Assembly (NCBI RefSeq): GCF_000151665.1
Contig: NW_013171820.1
Location: 1 to 64,000, forward strand
DNA: 64,000 nucleotides
Source of the DNA: Blastocystis hominis
Lineage: Eukaryota; Sar; Bigyra; Opalinata; Blastocystidae
Direction of reading: 5' to 3'
This document shows positions 7,435 through 16,200 of the stretch, piece by piece. The notes beneath the pieces were generated by a model. The model saw only the letters and a list, made by a program, of their open reading frames with translations, was not told the origin of the DNA and did not search any database. Numbering within the stretch: position 1 is the stretch's first letter; each line of letters begins with the position of its first letter. Position numbers and translations under genes: made by a program.

Positions 7435-7986
7435 TTACTTTGGGGGGAGACATCGTCTCCCCGGGGCAACACAGTTGCCCCCCGTTTGTCTTTGATATGC
7501 ACGAACGTACACACCCTTCAAACACGCTCCATCATCGATGAACAGATCGGACAACTCGGGAGGCACTTCATCATCCACCACCTTGAAGACCACGCGTACA
7601 TAGTAGTTGGAGAAGAAGTAAACAGCACGATTCTCTGTTTCCACAGACACCACATAAGGATAGATTTGCTGTTCCCGTCCGAAAACATTCAGAGGCACAC
7701 CGAGCAAACCGTTGGATTTCAATTGAGGCAATAGATACTCCCATTCATCCTCGGTAAACAAAGGTGGACGAGTTTCATCCAACGTCATCTCCATGCAATC
7801 ATAGTCGTGCAATATTAAACCACAGTTCACATTTGCTTGCGGAGTGCAAACACTGAAACCGAATAGACGCTCGGAATTGATCGGATACTTGGTGTGAATG
7901 ATGATGTCGGCGAGTTCGATATTCTCGTCCTCACAAGTGCGTACCAGGGAAGACCATGTGTTGTTCTCTGTTTTCTTGTACTTCAT
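7435..7986 (-). CDS. 183-aa unidentified element protein
   Basis: This is a mostly beta-rich soluble protein without Walker, zinc or membrane motifs; I do not recognise a family. Residues about 140-170 (a segment containing ELSDLFIDDGACLKGVYV) are nearly identical to the end of the minor-capsid-like relic at 25210-25300, although the rest differs; either the tail was exchanged by recombination or the two genes share a terminal module. A hairpin pair (7444-7481) is inserted just before the last three residues, so the C-terminus reads through it to PPK-stop, where the stop is part of CCAAAGTAAA. The start is CCTAAATG. It is codirectional with and immediately upstream of the short fibre gene (13-bp gap). 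Confidence 0.6.
   Translation of the reverse strand: MKYKKTENNTWSSLVRTCEDENIELADIIIHTKYPINSERLFGFSVCTPQANVNCGLILHDYDCMEMTLDETRPPLFTEDEWEYLLPQLKSNGLLGVPLNVFGREQQIYPYVVSVETENRAVYFFSNYYVRVVFKVVDDEVPPELSDLFIDDGACLKGVYVRAYQRQTGGNCVAPGRRCLPPK
7444..7481. repeat. 38-bp double-hairpin element
   Basis: At 7444-7462 the stem GGGGAGAC closes an ATC loop; at 7463-7481 the stem GGGGCAAC closes an ACA loop. It interrupts the last codons of the 183-aa gene. The equivalent place in the second copy (about 25298-25310) has no hairpin. Confidence 0.9.
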
Positions 7987-8038
7987 TTAGGGAAGCATCT
8001 AGGGTTAAAAGAGAAAATATAAATATATAAATATATAA

Positions 8039-8467
8039 ATGAATAGACCTACTCACACTTTGAATCCCAATACTGGCCGAGAAATCCAAATCAACGGAGT
8101 TCGCTTCTGGAACCTTCTCAAGCGTGGATACAAGTACGACGAGAAATTGAATCGCTTGTACGATACACCATTACCACCAGGTACGACGAAGTACGTTCCC
8201 AAGTCGAGAATTCTTTCTCCCAGCAATCGCTCCATGATTATTGGTGGCACAGCATACTACGAGTTACTCCATGACAACTACAGACGCGTAAAAGGACAAT
8301 GGGTGAAAATGACCAAAGAAGAAGCTGAGGCATACGATAATGATCCAGACATTAGCATTGCATTCGCTGACCCCAATTCTAGTGATTCTGATTCATCGGA
8401 ATCCGAGTTCTACGACATCGATGAATTCGAGTACGATGCGGATGGTCATGCCATTTTCCCATTCTAG
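8039..8467 (+). CDS. 142-aa protein with two NPxTG-type modules
   Basis: Two related modules are visible: residues 8-40 (LNPNTGREIQINGVRFWNLL) and 58-90 (LSPSNRSMIIGGTAYYELL). Both follow N/S-P, a basic residue, a short strand, G(G), an aromatic and LL. The same doubled module begins the adjacent DNA polymerase. NPxTGR-like motifs occur in virion and adaptor proteins of large DNA viruses (2-cysteine adaptor type), but the cysteines are absent here. The C-terminus (105-135) is acidic and Ser-rich, then hydrophobic. It is codirectional with the polymerase, 98 bp upstream, and starts at TATAAATG after a TATAAATA-rich tract. It may bind DNA or the polymerase; this is inference. Confidence 0.65.
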   Translation: MNRPTHTLNPNTGREIQINGVRFWNLLKRGYKYDEKLNRLYDTPLPPGTTKYVPKSRILSPSNRSMIIGGTAYYELLHDNYRRVKGQWVKMTKEEAEAYDNDPDISIAFADPNSSDSDSSESEFYDIDEFEYDADGHAIFPF

Positions 8468-8565
8468 GGATGCCTTCGGTAGCTCAAGGAGGAAGCCAAG
8501 CTCCTAACTATTTCACTTTGGTCACACGTGTATCACCACTTAAAGATTTTGTGACCCTTATATAA

Positions 8566-11500
8566 ATGAGTTCACAACGCGTAGGATATACTATCAACCC
8601 TGAGACTGGAAAACAAATCAAGATCGGTGGACCGACCTGGAAGCGATTGGCCGCCAAGTACTACATGATCGGCGATACGTTCACCGATCAAACCATGCCT
8701 GACACGAGAGCCTATGTGTCGAACAAGATATTCGGGAAGAAACTAGCAACACCGAAAGCACAGGCAACACGTCGTAAGCGAGTAGCAAACCCTGCCATCG
8801 AGGGAAAGCACGTGTACGTAGGAAGCGAGGCATGGAATGACCTCTACAACCAGTACGAGTGGGATGGGCACAAGTTCGGTGAGAAGCGACAACGTCACTT
8901 ACCCGCTTACCTGAACACCGTGGAGAAGAGACGTGAAATGAGACGCAATAAGGCATACGAACGATTCGATCGCAAGGTATCACAGGGACGATTGAGTGAT
9001 GTGATCGATTCAACTCTCGGGTATGCACTCACGTACTATCACACCGTACAAGGAGATATGTACAAGGAATGGGTGAAAGAGAAACGAACCAAGAAGGACT
9101 TTCGCCTCAACAACGATTTTGACAACAGGTTGTGGGTTCGACTACCGGGTGAGAAGAGCGATGAGGAAGTGGAACCGATCAATCTCATATTCGATGAGAC
9201 AAATGAATTCAATGAAGTCTTGAAGAAGTACATCCTCAATGGTATGCGCGAGTACAATCAGTGCTTCATCACCATCATGGCATACAACCTCATGTTGACA
9301 CATGACGGAGATCCCAAGATCCTCAACCTCACCGATGATCGATTGGGACACCTTCGCATCGTTCGTCGAGAACGCATCGATGATTGGATCGAGGAGTACC
9401 TGAAGTGGTACCGAAATGCCGTGGAGGAACAAGAGACAGAGGGAAGTGGCTTCGTGTACGCTGGGTGGATCGGCTTCCATATCGAGATGTTCCCACTACG
9501 GACATTCGTGGGGTACAAGCAGCACACACCGTACGTCATCGGGCGCACAGCGCTCAATCCGGATTTCGATGATAACCGGTGCCTGCAGCGGTGTCTCATT
9601 CTGGCCAGTGAAGGTGGGCACAAGATCGTCGCGAATTGCAAGATTGGCGATGCAACCGTGTACAACAAGTGGTGGAAACAACCCGAGAAGAACAAGGTAT
9701 TCGGAGTGACAATTCACGAGGTAGAGGAGGCGATGGGCATTCGCGACAACGTCCCATTCGATGCGAGTGAAGAGAAATTCGCCGCATTGGAGGCATTGTT
9801 GAACGTATCACTCAACGTCTTCGAGGTCACACTCTTGCCTGGATACACCGATAAGACGAAGGAACAATTCGACTTATTCACATGCGATGTCGTGTACAAA
9901 GGTAAGGGAACGAAGCTTCCTCTCTCCCTCTGCATCTTGAACGATCTGAATCTACCTGAGGGAACGCCCAAACACTTCTTGTACATCAAGGACTTGAACG
10001 ACTTCAAGCATCGTATGATGCGACGAAGTGATGCAAAGAATTGCCATACATCGAGAAACGCAAAGTGCAGATTCTGTGACGACTTCTTCGGGTCTCGCAA
10101 AGATGTTCATAACCATGAAGTACAAGTGCACCGAGAACTCGTTGATGAAAGCGAGCAGTACGACTTGTCAACCAATGAGACTCGGTTACGATTCACCAAC
10201 CAGCGATATGAAATGCCGGCACCGGTTGTCGTGTACGCTGACTTCGAGTCAGCAATTGACGACAAGAACAAACACAAGCCCATCATGTTATCCTGTCTAG
10301 CCGTGTCACGCATTCCTGCCATTGACAGCCAACTGCGAGTCTTCCGTGCACCACGGGAGAACGAAGAGGACCTTCGTCCTTTCGTGGACTATCTCATGCA
10401 ATTGCGGGAGAGTGTGAAAGGGTATCTCTTCAATGAATTGCCATTGGAGAACTCGGCGAAGATCGAGAGGGACTTTCGTGCAACAGCCGCATGTCCCTTC
10501 TGTCACAAGAAACTCGAGAACGACAAGGTACGACATCATGCACATGTGGCAGGCGATTACACAACAGGGAATGGAGAGGTACGTCACTTCGAAGCCGGGC
10601 AGTACATCTGCACCTGTTGTACCAAGTGTAACCTACAACTCTCGTTCAACAAGAAGAACTATCGTCTACCCGTCTACTTCCACAATGGGTCACACTACGA
10701 TTTCACCTTCATCATGAAGATCATCGCGAGTCATTCAACCTCTAGTGACTCCTTGGAGGTCATTCCAACCACTGAAGACAAGGAGATGCAGATCGAATAC
10801 AATGGCATACAATTCAAGGACTCGTTGAAGCTCATCAGCAGTCCTCTCAGATCCATTGTGGCACAGACACTCGGTGGCAACCTCGATTTGTACGTGCACA
10901 CCAAACAACAACTACGCAAGTATTGCGAGTCACGTGGCAAGCAATGGAGTGACGAATACATCGATCTGTTGACACGGAAGGAACCCATGTTTTACAGTCT
11001 CATCAAATCGTACGACACATTGAACAATACCACCATTCCTTCTCGTGAACAATGCATTGATGATATGAAGGGAGAAATGATGCCCCAAGGCGAATATGAT
11101 CACATGGTGAAACTGTGGAAGATCTTCGATATCAAGACATGGGGTGAGTACTACGAGTTGTACAATGTACTCGATGTAACTCTCATGGCTGATGCATTCG
11201 AGCACTTCCGCGTTACCACACTGAAGGCATTCGGTGTTGATCCGATGCACTACATCACAGCACCACAAATGGCCTATTCGCTCTTCTTAAAGGTCACAAT
11301 GGAGGGCGATCATAGCGAGAGTAGCCTCATGACCCTCGCAAGGAAATGGGCTCAGTACATCATGCGCATCAACGCGAATGAGGGACTTGAGGAGAAACAA
11401 CTGGTGAAAGTGTTCTTGAACCGCATGGGTGAGTTCTATGAGAGCAAGGGCATTCGATTGATGGAGACAAATGAGATCGATGACTTCATGCGTCTACTCA

Positions 11501-12990
11501 AGAATCTGCGAGGAGGCATCACTCAGATCGTGAAACGACATGCCAAAGTCAACCTTGACAGCACCGCCAACAACGGAGGGCAATCATCCATCTACTACCT
11601 CGACGCCAACAACCTGTATGGTGGAGCCATGCACAGAATGATGCCTTACGAATTAGTGGGTGTACCCGAACGACGAGAAATAATGGAAAGGATCAACCGT
11701 GATCCGAATGGGTGGGTGCAATCACTCAAGACATTCGGTAAATATGGGTTCTTCATCGAGTGTGATATCGAGGCACCAGTGGAGCTGCACGACAAGTTCA
11801 ATGACTTGCCATTCTTCCCCGTACAGAAGGCAGGTATGTACTCAGACGGAATCAAGAAGTACGCAGCGAAGAACGATATTGTGGACAAGGTCAAAGAGGT
11901 GAATACACCGAAACTCATCTGCGATCTTGTACCTCGACGCAAATATCTCGTGCACTACTCTCTGCTGCAATTGGGTCTTCAACAGGGTTATCACGTCACG
12001 CACATCCACCGCATCATCCGTTTCAAACAAGCACCCTTCATCTTCGAATACGTCAATATGCTGAGTGAGAAACGAGCCAAATCAAAAACCACTGTAGAAA
12101 AGAACCTGTACAAATTATTAGCAAACTCCACCTATGGAAAATTCGTGGAGACTGGGTTGAAGCGAATGAAGGTGAAGTTCGCTAGCACATGGAATGAACG
12201 TGAAGCCATCATCCAGAAGCATGGATACGACATGATCGCAGGAACCACCATGTACTCCGAAAATCTGATCGGCATCAAATTGAACACACCGGTGCGCAAG
12301 GTAGAAAAGCCTTTCTTCATCGGGTTCGCCATTCTCGACATGTCCAAACACATCATCTACGATTTCTACTACAACGTGCTCAAGACGACATTCGACACCG
12401 TGGAGCTGTTGGGACAGGACACGGATTCGCTCATCGTGCAGTTGCACGATCGCGCTAACATCGTTCACAAGATGTGTGACATGTACAAATCATTCGACTT
12501 CTCTGAACTCGATAATACGAGCTACTTCTACGGAGAACTCGTAAAATACTACGAGCATGAAGTGGACAAGAGAAAGTTCCCTTCATTGGAATCATTCCTC
12601 AACTTCAACAAGAAGTTGCCGGGACCCATATTCAAGGATGAGCATAACGGACATCGTATCACAGAGTTCGTGGGACTAAGACCGAAGATGTACTGCTTGG
12701 TTGATGAGAAACATGTAGTGCATAACGCAGCAAAGGGAGTTCCTCGCAACGTCGTGATCGATGGAGAGAGGATGAGCGTGAAGAACATCGAACTATACAA
12801 GCGTGTCCTTAAGGCAGAAAAGAAGGGAGATGCAGTGATCGAAGGTACTTTCAAGCGTATCAACAACCAGGCCTTCAACATCAGCACGAAGGAGCAAACC
12901 AAGACCCTCATGACTTGCACGGATAACAAACGTTGGATCTTGGACGACAACATACACACACTTGCATTCGGGCATTATAGACTGAAGTAA
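8566..12990 (+). CDS. polB: Protein-primed family B DNA polymerase
   Basis: This 1474-aa enzyme would replicate the element from protein-linked ends. Exonuclease motifs are YADFES (D559, E561), FHNGSHYDF (N707, D712) and YNVLDVTLMAD (Y866, D870). Polymerase motifs are LDANNLYGG (D1013), LLANSTYGK (N1187-G1191) and QDTDSL (D1285, D1287). The long insert between exonuclease and palm fits Polinton polymerases. Upstream are two NPxTG-type modules (9-35 and 74-95, shared with the 142-aa protein), a region around 335-475 with C339 after DDNR and H470 that resembles the papain-like/OTU-like domain reported in some Mavericks, and zinc-binding pairs (C501/C504 followed by His; CPFC near 645). The start is TATATAAATG; no frameshift is seen. 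It appears intact. Confidence 0.95.
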   Translation: MSSQRVGYTINPETGKQIKIGGPTWKRLAAKYYMIGDTFTDQTMPDTRAYVSNKIFGKKLATPKAQATRRKRVANPAIEGKHVYVGSEAWNDLYNQYEWDGHKFGEKRQRHLPAYLNTVEKRREMRRNKAYERFDRKVSQGRLSDVIDSTLGYALTYYHTVQGDMYKEWVKEKRTKKDFRLNNDFDNRLWVRLPGEKSDEEVEPINLIFDETNEFNEVLKKYILNGMREYNQCFITIMAYNLMLTHDGDPKILNLTDDRLGHLRIVRRERIDDWIEEYLKWYRNAVEEQETEGSGFVYAGWIGFHIEMFPLRTFVGYKQHTPYVIGRTALNPDFDDNRCLQRCLILASEGGHKIVANCKIGDATVYNKWWKQPEKNKVFGVTIHEVEEAMGIRDNVPFDASEEKFAALEALLNVSLNVFEVTLLPGYTDKTKEQFDLFTCDVVYKGKGTKLPLSLCILNDLNLPEGTPKHFLYIKDLNDFKHRMMRRSDAKNCHTSRNAKCRFCDDFFGSRKDVHNHEVQVHRELVDESEQYDLSTNETRLRFTNQRYEMPAPVVVYADFESAIDDKNKHKPIMLSCLAVSRIPAIDSQLRVFRAPRENEEDLRPFVDYLMQLRESVKGYLFNELPLENSAKIERDFRATAACPFCHKKLENDKVRHHAHVAGDYTTGNGEVRHFEAGQYICTCCTKCNLQLSFNKKNYRLPVYFHNGSHYDFTFIMKIIASHSTSSDSLEVIPTTEDKEMQIEYNGIQFKDSLKLISSPLRSIVAQTLGGNLDLYVHTKQQLRKYCESRGKQWSDEYIDLLTRKEPMFYSLIKSYDTLNNTTIPSREQCIDDMKGEMMPQGEYDHMVKLWKIFDIKTWGEYYELYNVLDVTLMADAFEHFRVTTLKAFGVDPMHYITAPQMAYSLFLKVTMEGDHSESSLMTLARKWAQYIMRINANEGLEEKQLVKVFLNRMGEFYESKGIRLMETNEIDDFMRLLKNLRGGITQIVKRHAKVNLDSTANNGGQSSIYYLDANNLYGGAMHRMMPYELVGVPERREIMERINRDPNGWVQSLKTFGKYGFFIECDIEAPVELHDKFNDLPFFPVQKAGMYSDGIKKYAAKNDIVDKVKEVNTPKLICDLVPRRKYLVHYSLLQLGLQQGYHVTHIHRIIRFKQAPFIFEYVNMLSEKRAKSKTTVEKNLYKLLANSTYGKFVETGLKRMKVKFASTWNEREAIIQKHGYDMIAGTTMYSENLIGIKLNTPVRKVEKPFFIGFAILDMSKHIIYDFYYNVLKTTFDTVELLGQDTDSLIVQLHDRANIVHKMCDMYKSFDFSELDNTSYFYGELVKYYEHEVDKRKFPSLESFLNFNKKLPGPIFKDEHNGHRITEFVGLRPKMYCLVDEKHVVHNAAKGVPRNVVIDGERMSVKNIELYKRVLKAEKKGDAVIEGTFKRINNQAFNISTKEQTKTLMTCTDNKRWILDDNIHTLAFGHYRLK

Positions 12991-13002
12991 AGGAAGCAAT
13001 CT

Positions 13003-13245
13003 TTCACTTTGGACAACCATGGATACCATGGCCTACAATGGAAGTCAGGTTAACATTGCAGAAATTGGCCGAAATTGGCAGCCATGGGTTTCCGCGCGTT
13101 TCTTGTTATGGACATCGAGGTGAGCAGGTAGACAATGGCAGAAAATGGCCGAAAATGGTAGAAAATGGTAGAAAATTGATTTCCGCGGTTATTTGGTAGA
13201 AAATGGATTTCCGCGTGTTTTACGCCATTCCCCTACTACTGTGGG
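13003..13245. repeat. Right-end repeats of the element (candidate terminal repeat)
   Basis: After the polymerase stop comes an inverted border motif (TTTCACTTTGG near 13004), then about nine copies of GAAAWTGGYM and three copies of TTTCCGCG (near 13089, 13180 and 13208). Base composition then drops abruptly to AT-rich host DNA near 13245. This is the expected place for a Polinton terminal inverted repeat, but the left end is outside the window, so inversion and target duplication cannot be verified. Confidence 0.5.
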
Positions 13246-16200
13246 TATTCATTCATTGACATAAATACATATAGTTAAGAATTAGGATTTTACAAATACT
13301 TTGTTTTTTTCCAACCCTTGTTAGTTATTTGCTATCTGCCTTACTATTGTTTTCATAGCATGTTCATACATATATTTGAATGAAAGCCAATGACCAACAC
13401 AAAATAATAATGAGTATTATTTCTTCATTTTACACACTTTTGAAAAAGTATTTCTATTTAGTAGATCATTTAAAAAGTGTGGAATTACATTTTTGTGATA
13501 AACTCATTTTACAACTTATCAGTCCATATCAAAACTAGAGTTTAAAAATGCCATTGATTGCTCGCTCACAAGCATCGTACGTAATAACAACAAACTCATA
13601 ATTTGGTGAAAAAATAGATATGCAATTAATATCAGCAATAGTGATATGAATAATGATTTTCATAGCTGTAATAGATAAAAATAACTAGAATCAATATTGA
13701 CTTTATTCTGTTAAACGTGTACATGTACTTTTTCACTATATCTACTTAAATATATGCCAGTATCTTTATAATACATTATCATAGTATAGAGAATGATTTA
13801 GTGCCTAAATGTGAATATATAACCACAATTTCACACTGTAATAAGTTCCACTTAGTTTGTATTATAAAATTACTTGTTTTCTATAATAGCAAATATATAA
13901 TAACTCTTTTTTGATTTTTGTGTCAATAATATATATATAATATAACATTTTTAGACAATAATTACTGTATTCATTAGAGATATATTAAATCAATTTCTTA
14001 AATTACTAATGTGTTGGAAACAAAGGAGTCTAATGGTCGATGTAGTAATCAGTACCAAACAGTACCAGTGTAAAAAATGTAAAATGCTCGTGCGACTACA
14101 AACACTATTTCTTGTAGTATTAGCGCCCAAAATGCTAAATAAGCTTTAAGCTCTATATTTTTTATTATTCGGGATTTGTATATTCGAGCTGCACTACTTT
14201 TCAATTTACTACATTTCTAGATTTGCTTAATGAGTCCACATATTTTTCTAATTTGCCTATATGTATTATTTGCACAGCTCAATCGGAAGTAATAGATGAT
14301 TCAATCGTGTTACAAAACGAGATAATACCCGATCATATGGCTCTATCTCACATAGTTATTGAAATATTAATGCGAAGTCAATAAGACTAGTTTTCTGTGT
14401 CGATTTGTTTGGTTATGTGGCACATATTATTATTCAGTGGTTAAGAAATACAGTTCAATCAGAACCTTGCGTCAATGAACAGACCTGAGGTAGAAAGAGA
14501 ACAGAAAAATACAGAGGACATAGAGGTTAGTATTGGAGGTATTATTGTTAGATTTTGATTTGGTAAAATGAAATAAATGCAAAGTATAATTTATAGAAAT
14601 GCGACACGCTGCCATTATGCTGATTTGTACCACTGAATGGAGTCTTACAACAATGAGTTGCTTTGCATAAGCAGCTGGCATACATATTTATAAAAATAAG
14701 GCAAGAATTATAAAATAATCGAATATTACTATTTATTATTTTTCTTAGTATTTTCTTCATTGCATTACTACATATAGAATACCAAAATGTTGTTAATAAA
14801 ATAGTTTTGTAAATGTTCCTTACAATAAAAATAGTATTACCAAGAATTAGAACGAAAGAAAAGAAATACCGTTGTAGAGGCATAATTTATGAAATAATTG
14901 TCATTATTCGTTCACGATATAAATGGGAGAACTCTTGTGATATGAAATAAAAAAGAATGAAATATCAGTGATAAAAACATAGAAAAATTACAGAAAATAT
15001 GTCATGCATGTGATATTACGGTAGTATCATTATAGTATACAATATCACATGCATACTATAATTCAAATAATGGCTGTAATGCAACATATATTGATTCTAA
15101 TATGATAAATATTCTTATTAATTGATTTGCCGTTTAATAGCACATACCAAAATAATGTGTGGTGCATTGAAGGTTTTTTGCAATCATGCATCCATAGAAA
15201 TTTCTATTATTGTAGAATGAATTAAAATAAAGGCACGAATAGTGTTAAACTATTTGTGCAAACGGTAAAAGTGTAAATATTGTGATTTCTCTATTAGATA
15301 GTACTATTCTTGAATGTTCATAATTTTATATAAATCTACAAATTAGTTATATTATAATGCGATGGCAGAGTAAAGAAGAATAAGTAATACACAAAGCATT
15401 AATAAGTAAGCACCATAACTTGTTCATAACTATTTCTTTTTCCATGATTAAAACAAATACAGATAATAATAATAATAATAATAATTGCATTGCAATACTA
15501 ATTTATATATAGTTGATTTTTGATTTTGTTTTTTGGTTGTAAATTTTAATTTCTTTGTCATCTACTCATACAGAATGTGTGGAATAACAAACCTCAATAT
15601 ACTCTTCATATGAAGCCTTACTATTTTCTAAAATGAGGTTTTCCAGATAATTTAGTAAAAATATTCCAACTTTAATATTCTTAGTTTTTTAGTAATTATG
15701 AGACCTTTTAAAATATTATTAAAATTGACATATATATTATACTCTTCAAATAAGCAATATGAGCTATCATTACTTAGAAATCTTTCATTACTGCAGCATC
15801 GAGTGTGATTCTTGTATTCTTGATTCAGATATCTGTTATATACAATATTTTGTATATAAAATAAAAATATATCCATTGCTTGAATTTATAGAACGCATTT
15901 TCCATTTTTTATGATTATAAGCCTTTTATTATTGCATATTTGCTATTTCTTTTTATTTCCTCTCTTTCTAATTGATGTATACCTTTCAATTATTGTTTTC
16001 TGAGTTATATGGAATGTAATATAACACTTCTAGATCTTGTAGTAATTGCATCCCTTATTTTATCCTTAATAAATAATCGAAATACACAAGTAGATAATGA
16101 TCTCCCGTGGAATAGCAAAGAAAAAACAATACTACGGTAAATTTAGACAAATATTAGTGAATATGAGTTACATTTACATCGTATAAATTATCAATAATAT

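Noticed and set aside
5264-7481. Hairpin pairs as a CRISPR array
   Set aside because: No constant repeat with unique spacers; stems vary in sequence and copies abut directly.
8681-12959. Many minus-strand ORFs up to 145 codons
   Set aside because: They lie entirely opposite the polymerase gene, whose codons explain them.
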